Shown: piece after piece, positions 20,133 to 30,041 of the stretch
How the letters are laid out: every line of letters begins with the position of its first letter
How positions within the stretch are numbered: position 1 is the first letter of the stretch
From: Desulfotignum sp.
Lineage (GTDB): Bacteria > Desulfobacterota > Desulfobacteria > Desulfobacterales > Desulfobacteraceae
Reading direction: 5' to 3'
DNA: 61,108 nucleotides
Assembly: GCA_021737695.1 (NCBI GenBank)
Contig: JAIPDL010000011.1
Coordinates: 1 to 61,108 of the forward strand
Translations under genes and position numbers: made by a program
Notes under the pieces: generated by a model
What the model was told of the DNA's origin: nothing
What the model saw: the letters and a program-made list of their open reading frames with translations, nothing else
Databases searched by the model: none

Positions 20133-20972
20133 ATGATTGTTAGGTGCTGGGGTTCCCGGGGTTCAATAGCGGTATCAGGCAGGCAATATGTTGTCTATGG
20201 TGGAGATACCACCTGCCTTCAGATTACAGCCGGATCCGGCGAAACGGTGATTGTCGATGCCGGAACCGGAATTCGGCGGCTGGGTAATTTTCTTCTGGAA
20301 AAAAATATCACCCGGTATTATATGCTGCTGACCCATTGCCACTGGGATCATCTTCTGGGGTTTCCGTTTTTCAAACCGCTGCTTCACAGGCAAAATCAGC
20401 TGATTATTCAGAACCGGGCATTTGGGCGGGCCACCTTAAAAGACGTATTCGAACAAATGATGTCACCGCCTTTTTTTCCGATCCGGCTGGCAGAGCTGCA
20501 AGCGGATATCCAATTTGATTCAGGGTTGAGCCATAGTTTCAACATCGGGTCGCTGCAGATCGATACCATTCCCACCAGTCATTCAGCCGGCACCTTTGGG
20601 TACCGGTTCAAAGAAAACGGCAGTACGTTCGTGTTTTTAACGGACAATGAGCTGGGATTTGATCATCCCCAGAGCCGGGGAGATGATGCGTACCGACAGT
20701 TTTCCATGAATGCGGATGTGCTTATTCATGATGCGGAATATACCAAGGATGAGTATCGGCGCCGCAAAGGCTGGGGACATTCCGCCATTCCCCATGTGCT
20801 GGATCTGGCATTGAAAGCCGACGTCGGTCAGGTGGGACTCACGCATCTGAACAAGGATCGCACGGATATGGAAATGGATGCCATTGTTACAGAGGGCAAC
20901 CGGTTTTTTTTATCCAGAAACAGTAAAACCCGGTGCTTCGGGGTGACCTGCGATCTTGAAACCGTCCTTTGA
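20133..20972 (+). CDS. MBL-fold metallo-hydrolase
   Basis: 279 residues. The metallo-beta-lactamase motif THCHWDHLLGFPF near residue 67 supplies the dinuclear metal ligands. IVDAGTG, the later TSHSAGT and LIHDAEY supply further ligands, and the final VGLTHLNKD holds the last His. The start MIVRCWGSRGSI is typical of a family seen next to cyclic-nucleotide or response-regulator modules. Substrate unknown. CAGGAGAG lies ahead of the ATG. Its 3' end may overlap the next gene if that begins at its earliest possible start. Confidence 0.85.
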   Translation: MIVRCWGSRGSIAVSGRQYVVYGGDTTCLQITAGSGETVIVDAGTGIRRLGNFLLEKNITRYYMLLTHCHWDHLLGFPFFKPLLHRQNQLIIQNRAFGRATLKDVFEQMMSPPFFPIRLAELQADIQFDSGLSHSFNIGSLQIDTIPTSHSAGTFGYRFKENGSTFVFLTDNELGFDHPQSRGDDAYRQFSMNADVLIHDAEYTKDEYRRRKGWGHSAIPHVLDLALKADVGQVGLTHLNKDRTDMEMDAIVTEGNRFFLSRNSKTRCFGVTCDLETVL

Positions 20973-20997
20973 ATCCACAGATGCAGACCGGGAAAAC

Positions 20998-22545
20998 ATG
21001 CCGTCACAAAAAAGATGGCAAACCGCTGTCAAGGCATTTTGTCATCCCCGGGTGATTACCATGCTTTTTTTCGGCTTTTCCGCCGGCATGCCCCTTTTAT
21101 TGATTTTTTCCTCTTTGTCCCTGTGGCTCAGGGAGGCCGGCGTGGAACGGTCGGCAGTTACCTTTTTTTCCTGGGCCGCATTGGGGTATTCATTCAAGTT
21201 TGTGTGGGCCCCCCTGGTGGACCAGATGCCCATTCCCTGGCTCACCCGGAAACTGGGCCGCAGACGAAGCTGGATTCTGGCGGCCCAGACGGGAATTGCC
21301 GCAGCCATTGTGTGGATGGCATGTACTGATCCGGCCGCCGGGCAGCATCCCCTGGTTTTCATGGCCCTGGCTGCCGTGATGCTGGGGTTTTCCTCGGCGA
21401 CCCAGGATATCGTCATCGATGCCTATCGCATTGAATCCGCATCTGTGGATCTTCAGGCCATGATGGCTTCGGCGTATATCGGTGGATACCGCATCGGCAT
21501 GCTTGTGGCCGGCGCCGGGGCCCTGGTTCTGGCGGAGTGGTTCGGATCCACCAAAGGCGGGTATCGGTTTGAAGCCTGGCAGGCCACCTACCTGATCATG
21601 GCAGCAATGATGGCAGTGGGCATGACCACGGCCCTGGTCATTGATGAACCGGCATCGGAATACAATCCGGCGGATGCATATGGGGCCAAAACCTATCTGG
21701 CCGGCCTGGCCCTGTTCGGCGTGGCAGTGGCTGCGTTTGGATTGGTGTTTTATGCATCCGGCATATTTCTTGAGGACATCAGAATTCAGGTGGGACAATG
21801 GATGAAAAATGCGACCCTGGCCGGGTTCATTGTGGAATGTGTTCGTTTAAGCGCAGGGATTCTGGCGGCGGTTCTGGTGGGCCGGCTGGGCCTGTTATTC
21901 CGTCTGGTCAATAAAAAAATGGTCACTGACAGTTATGTGGCACCGGTGCTGGATTTCTTCAGCCGGTACCGGCTGATGCTGGCCTGGCTGATACTGGCGT
22001 TGATCGGGTTGTATCGTATTTCCGATATTGTACTGGGGGTGATATCCAATGTGTTCTACCAGGATCTGGGATTCACAAAATCGCAGATCGCCAGCGTGGT
22101 GAAAACCTTCGGCCTTTTCATGACCATTGCCGGGGGATTTGCCGGAGGAATGCTGTCCATTCGATACAGCGTGATTCGCATTCTCTTTCTGGGGGCGTTG
22201 CTGGCCTCGGCCACCAATCTGTTGTTCATGGTGCTGGCTTTTTACGGGCACAACCTGTTTCTTCTTTACGTGGTGATTGCGGCGGACAATCTGGCAGCCG
22301 GGCTGGCGTCGGCCGCATTTGTCGCGTTTTTGTCCAGCCTGACCAGCATTCGTTTCACAGCGGTTCAGTATGCGGTGTTCAGCTCTTTGATGACCCTGGT
22401 GCCCAAACTGTTCGGCGGGTACTCCGGCACCATGGTGGATGCGATGGGATATCCGGCCTTCTTTTTTATCACCTTTCTGATGGGACTGCCGGTTTTGATT
22501 CTGGTGGGGTATTGCAGCCGACATCTTGACGTCACAAGCAAATAA
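20998..22545 (+). CDS. MFS permease, AmpG-like
   Basis: 515 residues from the ATG at 20998; a TTG at 20956 would add 14 residues and overlap the preceding gene. It has about 12-14 hydrophobic helices. The N-terminal FFGFSAGMPLLLIFSSLSLW, then KFVWAPLVDQMPIP and the loop LGRRRSWI, are characteristic of AmpG muropeptide permeases and the related acetyl-CoA transporter group. It would import a cell-wall fragment such as anhydromuropeptide across the inner membrane. It follows the hydrolase gene directly and may be cotranscribed. No ampD or ampC gene is nearby. Confidence 0.75.
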   Translation: MPSQKRWQTAVKAFCHPRVITMLFFGFSAGMPLLLIFSSLSLWLREAGVERSAVTFFSWAALGYSFKFVWAPLVDQMPIPWLTRKLGRRRSWILAAQTGIAAAIVWMACTDPAAGQHPLVFMALAAVMLGFSSATQDIVIDAYRIESASVDLQAMMASAYIGGYRIGMLVAGAGALVLAEWFGSTKGGYRFEAWQATYLIMAAMMAVGMTTALVIDEPASEYNPADAYGAKTYLAGLALFGVAVAAFGLVFYASGIFLEDIRIQVGQWMKNATLAGFIVECVRLSAGILAAVLVGRLGLLFRLVNKKMVTDSYVAPVLDFFSRYRLMLAWLILALIGLYRISDIVLGVISNVFYQDLGFTKSQIASVVKTFGLFMTIAGGFAGGMLSIRYSVIRILFLGALLASATNLLFMVLAFYGHNLFLLYVVIAADNLAAGLASAAFVAFLSSLTSIRFTAVQYAVFSSLMTLVPKLFGGYSGTMVDAMGYPAFFFITFLMGLPVLILVGYCSRHLDVTSK

Positions 22546-22548
22546 TTG

Positions 22549-22577
22549 TTGACAAAGAAAGGCCATTTTTTTACTTA
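22549..22577 (+). promoter_or_regulatory. Sigma-70 promoter of the hdrA-metF operon
   Basis: TTGACA (22549-22554) and TACTTA (22572-22577) are 17 bases apart. The predicted start gives a leader of about 50 bases before hdrA. It begins just after the permease stop codon. Confidence 0.65.
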
Positions 22578-22636
22578 ACACAGCGGGGAAAGATAAATGT
22601 ACCACTGAGGCGAAATCTTAAGGTAGGAGGTTTGTG

Positions 22637-25600
22637 ATGACGCAAAAGGTGACACCGAGCAGTGACCTTGTCGGCTCTGTCATGGTTCTGGGTGGCGGGA
22701 TTGCGGGAATGCAGTCCGCCATTGATCTGGCCAATTCCGGCTATTATGTCTATCTGGTTGAAAAATCCTATGCCATCGGGGGGATGATGGCCCAATTGGA
22801 CAAGACGTTTCCAACCAACGACTGTACGATGTGAGTGATTTCACCCAAACTGGTCGAGGTCGGCCGGCATCTGAACATTGAATTATTGACGAATACCGAA
22901 CTTCTGGAACTGGAAGGAGAACAGGGAAATTTTACGGCCAGAATCAGGGAAAATCCGCGATTTGTAGACATATCCAAATGCACGTCCTGCGGCGAATGTA
23001 CCAAAGTCTGTCCAGTCGATGTTGTGAGTGAACATAACCAGGGTCTGAATAATCGTAAAGCCATTTTTAAACAATATGAACAGGCCATTCCCGGGGCTTA
23101 CGGCATCTCCAAACGGTCGGTGGCCCCCTGTAAGGCGACCTGTCCGGCCCATGTGTCCATACAGGGATTTATTGCCCTGATGCAGCAGGGCAAATATGCG
23201 GAAGCGCTGAAATTATTTAAACAGGAGCATCCGTTTCCCGGATCCTGCGGCCGGGTCTGTCACCATCCCTGCGAATCCGTGTGTACCAGGGGAGATGCGG
23301 ATCAGCCCCTGGCCATCCAGTACCTGCACCGGTTTCTGGCGGATCTGGATTTTGAAGATGCATCACCCTGGGTCCCAGAAATCAGTGAAAAACGCGAAGA
23401 GAAAATCGCCATTATCGGTTCCGGCCCGGCCGGCCTGACGGCGGCTTATTACCTGGCCCAGCAGGGGTATGCCGTCACGGTGTACGAAAAACTGCCGGTC
23501 AAGGGCGGTATGATGGCCGTGGGGATTCCGGAATACCGGCTGCCCAAAGCGGAACTGGAAAAGGAGATCGCCGTGATCGAAGCCTTAGGGGTGACAATCG
23601 AGACCGGCGTGGAATTCGGAAAAGACATCACCCTGGACAGCCTGAAAAAAGACGGTTTTTCAGCGGCGTTCATGGCCACGGGCCTGCATGGATCCAGGGC
23701 CTTGGGCGTGAAGGGCGAAGATTTGAAAGGCATTCTCAAGGGCACGAATTTTCTGCGGGATGCGGCATTGGGCAAAGCGGAAACACTGACCGGAAAAACC
23801 CTGGTCATCGGCGGCGGCAATGTGGCCGTGGACGTGGCCCTCACGGCCCGGCGCCTGGGAGCGGATGATGTTACCATGGTGTGTCTGGAAAAACGCGATG
23901 AAATGCCGGCCTGGGATTACGAGATTGAAGACGCCATTGAAGAAAAGGTCAATATCGTGAACAGCAAGGGACCCATGCGCTTCTACGGCAATGAGGACGG
24001 ACGGGTGACGGAAGTCGCTTTTCAGGAATGTACCTCGGTATTTGATGAAAACGGCCGGTTCAATCCTCAGTACGATGATTGTCAGCTCACCTCGTACGAA
24101 GCGGACAACGTGATTGTGGCCATCGGCCAGATGGGAGAAACCGGGTTTGCCAAAGACCAGGGCATTGCACTGACCCGGCCCGGCGGGTATGAGGCAGATC
24201 CGGTCACGTTGCAGACCCCTGTTGACTGGGTGTTTGCCGGGGGGGATGCGTTTTACGGTCCCAAATCCGTGGTGGATGCAGTGGCATCGGGTAAAACAGC
24301 TGCGGAAAGCATCCACCGGTTCATCAATGGTCTGGACCTGGCTGAAGGCCGGGAAAAATCCTGGGAATATGACAAACCCGAAATCACGGATGTTGTCCAT
24401 GTCCCGAGAATGCAGCCGGAAAAACTGCCGCCGGCCCAGCGGGACGGTAATTTTAAAGAAGTCACCCAGGCGCTTGCCAGGGAACTCATTGATCAGGAAG
24501 CGGCCCGGTGCCTGTCCTGCGGCATCTGTTCCGAATGTTACCAGTGTGTGGAGGTCTGTCTGGCCGGGGCTGTGGAGCACGATCAGGTGCCCAGGGTCAG
24601 GAATGTCAAAGTGGGGTCGGTGATCATGACCACGGGCGCGGACACGTTTGATCCTGCAGACATGGATGATACTTATATGTACAAACGATCCCAAAATGTC
24701 ATGACCTCTCTGGAGTTTGAGCGGATTCTGTCTGCGGGCGGCCCTACCATGGGGCATCTGGTACGTCCTTCCGACAGCAAAGAACCGGAAAAAATCGCCT
24801 GGCTTCAGTGTATCGGTTCCCGGGATACCAACCGGTGCGGCAACGGGTATTGTTCGTCGGTGTGCTGTATGTATGCCATCAAAGATGCCATGATCGCCAA
24901 AGAGCATTCGGAAAAAGAGCTGGATACCGTTATATTCAATATGGATGTGCGGACATTTGGCAAGGATTATGAAAAATACTATAACAGAGCGGCGGAGCAG
25001 GATGGGGTGCGGTTTGTGAAATCCCGGATCCATTCCGTGGTGGAGGAACCGGGAACCGATAATCTGATCTTGAAATACGCGGATGACCAGGGCAAGATCC
25101 ATGAGGAAGTGTTTGACATGGTGATCCTGTCCGTGGGCCTGGTTATCCCCAAACACAGTGTGGACCTGGCAAACCGCATCGGCGTGGCACTCAATCCATA
25201 TAATTTCGTGGAAACCTCGACCTTTAACCCCCTGGAGACCAGCCGGCCGGGTGTGTATGTGTCCGGCACGTTTCAGGGACCCAAAGATATCGCTTCTTCA
25301 GTGACCGAAGCTTCAGGCGCGGCCTGTGCCGCCGGCCGGCATCTGGCCCCGGCCCGGCATTCACTGACCAAAACCGTGACATTGCCCACGGAACGGGATG
25401 TGCTGGGTGAAGACCCCCGGGTGGGGGTGTTTGTGTGCAAATGCGGCATCAACATTGCCGGGATCATTGATGTGGATGATGTGGCGGCATATGCGGGAAA
25501 TCTGCCCAATGTGGTGTACACCGGTGAAAACCTGTTCACCTGTTCCCAGGATACCCAGGTGTCCATAAAAGATATCATCAATGAACATCAGCTCAACCGG

Positions 25601-27082
25601 GTGGTGGTAGCCTCGTGTACCCCCAAGACCCATGAGGGGATTTTCATGGACACCCTGGAAGAAGCCGGTTTGAACAAGTACCTGTTTGAAATGGCCAATA
25701 TCCGGAACCAGGATTCCTGGATGCATTTTCATGAACCGGAAAAAGCCACGGCCAAGGCCAAAGACCTGATCCGCATGGCCGTGGCCCGGGTCAGTATTCT
25801 GGGACCGTTGCATGATAAAAAGATCTCCATCATTGATACGGCGTTGGTCATCGGCGGCGGTATCGCCGGGATGACTTCGGCCAGAGCTCTGGCAGACCAG
25901 GGGTTTCATGTCACGCTCCTGGAGAAGGAAGAGACCCTGGGGGGTCTTGGAAGGCGGCTGCACCATACCATTGAAGGCGACGATATCCAGGCCTTTGTCA
26001 AAGAGCTGGCGGATGCCGTGGAAACCCATGAACATATCGAGGTGCTCAAGCAGGCCCTGGTGGTGGAGTTCGGTGGGTATAAAGGCAATTTCAAGACCGA
26101 CGTGCTGGTGGGGCCCGACATGAAGCAGAAAAAGATCGATCACGGTGTGATGATCGTGGCCACAGGCGGTGGCGAGTATCAGCCCACGGAATATCTGTAC
26201 AATGACAGCGATGCCGTGGTGACCCAGCTGGAACTGGCGGACCGCCTGGCAGACAACACATTTGGCAATCCGGACCGGGTGATCATGATCCAGTGCGTGG
26301 GGTCCCGGAACGAGACCAATCCCAACTGTTCCCGGATTTGCTGCCAGAATGCCGTGAAAAACGCCATTGCCATCAAAGAACAAAGCCCGGATACAGATGT
26401 GTTTATCCTGTACCGGGATATGAGAACCTATGCCATGATGGAGGAGTATTACACCAAAGCCCGGAACATGGGCGTGATTTTTTCCCGGTTCAGCAAAGAT
26501 GATCCGCCCCGGGTGGAAAAATCGGATGACGGCGGGCTTACCGTCACGTTCATGGATCATGTGCTGGGCCAGTATATCGAGGCGGACGCAGACCTGGTGG
26601 CATTGTCTGCAGGGGTCACGGCCACAGATACCAAAGAACTGTCCCATATTGTCAAGGCCCAGCGCAATGCTGAAGGGTTTTTCATGGAAGCCCATGTCAA
26701 GCTCCGGCCCGTGGACGGGGGGACGGAAGGGGTGTTTATCTGCGGCACGGCCCACGGGCCAAAGCTGATCACGGAAACCGTGGCCCAGGCCATGGCTGCC
26801 GCGTCCCGGGCCGCTACCTATCTGTCCCAGGAGTTTCTGACCCTGTCTGCGGTGGTGGCGGAAGTAGATCAGGATCGATGCGCTTCCTGCCTGGTCTGTG
26901 TTCGATCCTGTCCCTATCATGTGCCGGTGATGAATGAAATGGGTGTTTCCTATATCGACCCGGCCCTGTGTCAGGGTTGCGGGGTATGCGCCTCGGAATG
27001 CCCGGCCAAGGCCATCAAGCTCAACTGGTATGAAGATGACTCATTGCTCAGCAAGGTGGAATCCCTGCTGGAGGAGGTATGA
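22637..27082 (+). CDS. hdrA: HdrA-type bifurcation subunit fused to a GltD-like module (selenoprotein)
   Basis: 1481 residues when TGA 22832-22834 is read as Sec66. Read as a stop it leaves a 65-residue stub. Sec66 lies in [20 protein letters not shown], where other HdrA have Cys. Order: FAD-binding half; ferredoxin motif [12 protein letters not shown] at 115; inserted GltD-like NAD(P)H oxidoreductase (CKATCP near 160, [17 protein letters not shown] near 260, [12 protein letters not shown] near 391); Cys cluster [13 protein letters not shown] near 625; rest of the first HdrA unit; a second HdrA unit with [12 protein letters not shown] near 1071; two C-terminal ferredoxin motifs near 1414 and 1445. 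GGAGG lies 6 bases before the ATG. It should split electrons between NAD(P)H, ferredoxin and the MvhD/MetF side. Confidence 0.93.
22850..22867 (+). promoter_or_regulatory. SECIS-like stem-loop of hdrA
   Basis: Starting 15 bases after the UGA, CUGGUC pairs with GGCCGG (6 bp, including G-U pairs) around the loop GAGGUC. The GGUC in the loop matches the apical loop of the E. coli fdhF SECIS. Spacing and shape fit SelB recognition. Confidence 0.8.
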
Positions 27083-27083
27083 C

Positions 27084-27533
27084 ATGACGAAAGAATTTGA
27101 ACCGGTCATTCTGGCATTCTGCTGTAACTACTGAGGGTATTCCGCTGCGGACCTGGCAGGTTCCATGAGGCTGAAAATACCGACAAATTTCAGAATTATT
27201 CGAGTCCCCTGTACGGGAAAGGTTGATATCATTCACATTTTGCGCGCCTTTGAAAAAGGGGCGGACGGGGTGTATGTGGTGGGATGCATGGAGGGGGACT
27301 GCCATTTTAACGAGGGCAATTTCAGAGCGAGAAAACGGGTGGAACAGGCCGCCAGAGTCCTGGAAAAAATCGGAGTCGGCAAAGACCGGGTGAGGATGTA
27401 TAACCTGTCTTCCGGTGAAGGTCCCTTGTTTGCCCAGTATTCCACGGAAATGGTCAATCGGGTCAAGGAAATGGGGCCCAGTCCCATTCGGCTGGCAAGA
27501 CAACAGATGGCAAAAAAGGCCGATGCTGCCTGA
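27084..27533 (+). CDS. mvhD: MvhD/FlpD-type iron-sulfur electron carrier (selenoprotein)
   Basis: 149 residues with TGA 27132-27134 read as Sec17. The segment AFCCNY-Sec-GYSAADLAGS aligns with the family motif CNWCSYAGADLAG, where Sec sits at a conserved Cys that ligates the [2Fe-2S] cluster. Downstream IIRVPCTGKVD and GCMEGDCHFNEGN are equally typical. MvhD passes electrons between HdrA and a dehydrogenase or reductase. In Methanococcus, HdrA and VhuD are both known selenoproteins, as here. The gene starts one base after the hdrA stop. Without readthrough only a 16-residue peptide would be made. Confidence 0.93.
27149..27164 (+). promoter_or_regulatory. SECIS-like stem-loop of mvhD
   Basis: 14 bases after the UGA, GGACC pairs with GGUUCC with one bulged U, around the loop UGGCA. 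Location and size fit a SECIS, and the bulged U recalls the bulged U of the E. coli element. The loop lacks a clear GGU, so this is the weakest of the four candidates. Confidence 0.5.
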
Positions 27534-27570
27534 TAAAGAACTATTTTAACCGCCTAAGCAAGAGGTGAGC

Positions 27571-28239
27571 ATGATAATAGCAGAGAAAAAACCCATTGAA
27601 GAGATTATCCGGGAAGTCGAGGCCTATGACCGCATTCTGGTGCTGGGATGCAATGAATGCGTCACGGTCTGCGAGGCCGGAGGAAAGAAAGAGGTGGAGG
27701 TCCTGGCATCGGTACTTCGAATGAATTTCATGGCCCAGAACCGGGAAAAAACCATTGATGAACGGACCCTGGAGCGTCAGTGCGATCACGAATATTTAGA
27801 GGAAATCCGGGATGTGATCGACCAGTACGATGCCGTCATATCTTTGGCCTGCGGCGTGGGGGTCCAGTTTGCTGCGGAAAAATATATGACCACACCGGTG
27901 TTGCCGGGTGTTAACACGGTCTGCCTAGGTGCCAATGAGGACCGGGGCCTGTGGACGGAACGGTGCCAGGCCTGCGGGTCGTGTGTGCTGGCCCGCACCG
28001 GTGGTATCTGCCCGGTATCCCGGTGTGCCAAACGGGTTCTCAACGGTCCCTGCGGCGGTTCCACCAACGGCAAGTGTGAAATTTCCAAGGACACGGACTG
28101 TGCCTGGCAGCTGATCATCGACCGGCTCAAAGCCCTGGGTAAAATGGATGATTACGAAATTGTCGCCCCTGTGAAAGACTGGTCCACGGACCGGGCCGGG
28201 GGCCCCAGAACCGTAACCAGGGAGGATGTGAAGATATGA
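27571..28239 (+). CDS. metV: MetV-type zinc/iron-sulfur partner of MetF
   Basis: 222 residues. It matches the methylenetetrahydrofolate reductase C-terminal-domain family (MetV), which carries metal centres and pairs with MetF in acetogens. Cys clusters: LGCNECVTVCEAGGKKE near residue 27, then CQACGSC, GICPVSRCAK and LNGPCGGSTNGKCE in the second half. GAGGTGA lies just ahead of the ATG. It lies between mvhD and metF and overlaps metF by 4 bases (ATGA). In Moorella a MetFV-HdrABC-MvhD complex has been described, which is the closest known arrangement. Confidence 0.9.
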   Translation: MIIAEKKPIEEIIREVEAYDRILVLGCNECVTVCEAGGKKEVEVLASVLRMNFMAQNREKTIDERTLERQCDHEYLEEIRDVIDQYDAVISLACGVGVQFAAEKYMTTPVLPGVNTVCLGANEDRGLWTERCQACGSCVLARTGGICPVSRCAKRVLNGPCGGSTNGKCEISKDTDCAWQLIIDRLKALGKMDDYEIVAPVKDWSTDRAGGPRTVTREDVKI

Positions 28240-29168
28240 GCGATTATGTGAGCGACAGCAGACTCGAGCGCGTGTTAAAGGCCGGACATCTGGGGGTGAC
28301 ATCCGAATGCGGACCACCCCGGGGCAGTGATCCGGAAGAAATCAAGAAAAAAGGGCTGCTCATCAAAGATTATGTGGATGCGGTGAATGTCACGGACAAC
28401 CAGACCGCCATGACAAGGATGTCCTCTCTGGCCGCCTGTGTTCATTTAAAACTGCTGGGTATTGAACCGGTGCTGCAGATGGTGACAAGGGACCGAAACC
28501 GGGTGGCGTTGCAAAGCGATATTCTGGGGGCTGCCTCGTTTGATATTTCCAACATGCTGTGCCTGTCAGGCGATCATCAGAGTTTTGGGGATTGTTCCCA
28601 GGGCCAGAATGTGCATGATTTAGATTCCATGCAGCTGGTGCAGACCGTCAGGTATATGCGGGATGAAGGCAAATTTCTGGGCGGAGACGATATCAAACGG
28701 CCGCCCAGGCTTTTTGTGGGAGCGGCCGCCAACCCGTTTGCCGATCCGTTTGAGATCCGGGTGCCCAGGCTGGCCAAGAAAATTGCCTGTGGGGCGGAAT
28801 TCATCCAGACCCAGTGCATCTACAATATTGACAAATTCAAGGAGTGGATGCGCAGGGCTGCGGATCGGGGCCTGACGGAACAGGTGTTTATCATGGCCGG
28901 CATGACGCCTATGAAGTCTGTGGGTATGGCCAAGTACATGAAAAACAAGGTGCCGGGCATGGATGTGCCCGATGAAATTATCCAGCGGCTGTCGGGCGTG
29001 GAAAAAAAGAACCAGGCGGAAGAAGGCATCAAGATCTGTGTGGAGCATATCCAGGAACTCAAGGAAGTGCCCGGAATCGCGGGGTTTCACATCATGGCCA
29101 TTGAATGGGAAGAAAAAGTGCCGGAAATAGTTGAAAAAAGCGGGCTTTATCCAAGGCCTGAAGTATAG
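28236..29168 (+). CDS. metF: Methylenetetrahydrofolate reductase MetF
   Basis: 310 residues, FMN/FAD TIM-barrel reductase. It interconverts 5,10-methylene- and 5-methyl-tetrahydrofolate, a step of the methyl branch of the Wood-Ljungdahl pathway and of methionine synthesis. Recognisable segments: VTSECGPPRGSDPE (substrate-site Glu), VNVTDNQTAMTRMSS, LCLSGDHQSFGD and GAEFIQTQCIYN. Last gene of hdrA-mvhD-metV-metF, with a terminator 30 bases after the stop. The context argues for a catabolic or energy-conserving role coupled to HdrA, rather than the NADH-linked E. coli type. Confidence 0.93.
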   Translation: MSDYVSDSRLERVLKAGHLGVTSECGPPRGSDPEEIKKKGLLIKDYVDAVNVTDNQTAMTRMSSLAACVHLKLLGIEPVLQMVTRDRNRVALQSDILGAASFDISNMLCLSGDHQSFGDCSQGQNVHDLDSMQLVQTVRYMRDEGKFLGGDDIKRPPRLFVGAAANPFADPFEIRVPRLAKKIACGAEFIQTQCIYNIDKFKEWMRRAADRGLTEQVFIMAGMTPMKSVGMAKYMKNKVPGMDVPDEIIQRLSGVEKKNQAEEGIKICVEHIQELKEVPGIAGFHIMAIEWEEKVPEIVEKSGLYPRPEV

Positions 29169-29196
29169 ACAAATACGGACCTTTTCAGATACAATG

Positions 29197-29240
29197 AAAA
29201 ACCAGGGTCAGTGGATGGCATTCCGGGCCCTGGTTTTATT
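29197..29240 (+). terminator. Terminator after metF
   Basis: AAAACCAGGG pairs with CCCTGGTTTT (29228-29237), followed by ATT. The A/T ends make it bidirectional in appearance. It closes the hdrA-metF operon ahead of yebG. Confidence 0.75.
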
Positions 29241-29283
29241 GCTTGTCACTGTGGATGCGTTATTTTCGATATAAGGAGAGGGT

Positions 29284-29604
29284 ATGGCAGTCGTTGTCAA
29301 ATATATTGTGGTCAGGAACGGAGAGGAAAAAATGACATTTGCGACAAAAAAGGAAGCAGACGCGTATGATAAAATGCTTGATATTGCCGACAATTTGTTT
29401 GAATTCCTCGATAAATCAGAACTGAAACTGCCTGAGGATCAGATGGAAAAAATTTCTTTGCTCCTGGCTGAGAACAGGGATGTGGTGATGCAGATTTTGA
29501 GGGGAATCAACCCGAAAAAACAGGCCTCTGCCAAACCGAAAAAACCAGCGGAAAAACCCGGAGATGCTGCCCCGGCCCCAAAACCGAAGACAGCCAAAAA
29601 ATAG
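29284..29604 (+). CDS. yebG: YebG-family protein
   Basis: 106 residues. The first 70 residues (MAVVVKYIVVRNGEEKMTF, KKEADAYDKMLDIADNLFEFL) match YebG, a small DNA-damage-inducible protein of unknown biochemical function in E. coli. The last 30 residues are a Lys/Pro/Ala-rich tail, probably disordered and possibly nucleic-acid binding. AAGGAGAG lies ahead of the ATG. No convincing LexA box was seen in the short upstream region, which is mostly the metF terminator. Confidence 0.85.
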   Translation: MAVVVKYIVVRNGEEKMTFATKKEADAYDKMLDIADNLFEFLDKSELKLPEDQMEKISLLLAENRDVVMQILRGINPKKQASAKPKKPAEKPGDAAPAPKPKTAKK

Positions 29605-29920
29605 CGGTTCAAATTTATGAATATCAGAATTTTTGGTTGTAATGTTTTTTAATTTCAAGATGTTATTATTTTTTATTTCATGAATCAGTGGCTGGATTAT
29701 GTTAAAAAGTTCAAAATTGTGAACACGCGGGTCCCTGTCTTTTGGCACGTATGGATCAAAATGGAGCCAACCATGATTGCGGTCCATTGAAACGCACTGT
29801 AAAAAGGGAAGATGGCAGCAATTTTATTATATTTATAAAAAATATTCCGGGGTGGCATGTGCATTGCATTACTCATTGACAACTAATCGCCAATTAGTTT
29901 TTTCATCTTTTTTTCCTTTT

Positions 29921-29956
29921 CTGAAAAGGCTGCCCCCCAAAGGGCAGCCTTTTTCA
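29921..29956. terminator. Strong bidirectional terminator
   Basis: CTGAAAAGGCTGCCC pairs with GGGCAGCCTTTTTCAG apart from one extra T, around a 6-base loop; the stem is GC-rich with A/T ends. It lies between yebG and the minus-strand selW-like gene, about 317 bases from yebG. Confidence 0.8.
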
Positions 29957-29989
29957 GTTTTGGTAGATGTGACAGGCATCGATGCTGGA

Positions 29990-30024
29990 ATTTTGATCAT
30001 TTGTACCAGGCGGGTGATCAAAAT
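29990..30024. repeat. 10-bp inverted repeat downstream of the selW-like gene
   Basis: ATTTTGATCA (29990-29999) and TGATCAAAAT (30015-30024) are perfect mirror arms with a 15-base loop. It begins 18 bases after the selW-like stop codon. It may stabilise or end that transcript, though no long T-run follows. Confidence 0.5.
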
Positions 30025-30041
30025 GACCATGAAAAAAATTC

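Larger units (their letters stand above)
29605..30041. other. AT-rich intergenic region
   Basis: No convincing gene on either strand. It contains a strong terminator at 29921-29956, a 10-bp inverted repeat at 29990-30024, and a 7-bp inverted repeat AACTAAT/ATTAGTT at 29881-29899 followed by T's. The first 270 bases show no motif I recognise. Confidence 0.6.

Noticed and set aside
22832..22834. Reading the hdrA TGA as a frameshift or nonsense mutation
   Set aside because: The frame continues without shift into 1415 residues of well-conserved HdrA, the TGA sits at a conserved Cys position, and a SECIS-like hairpin follows.
25361..26920. A 519-codon open frame antisense to hdrA, and similar long antisense frames over ctaD, hypD, metK and iorA
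   Set aside because: Their composition is low-complexity His/Gly/Arg-rich text typical of the reverse frame of GC-rich genes; no motifs and no ribosome binding sites.
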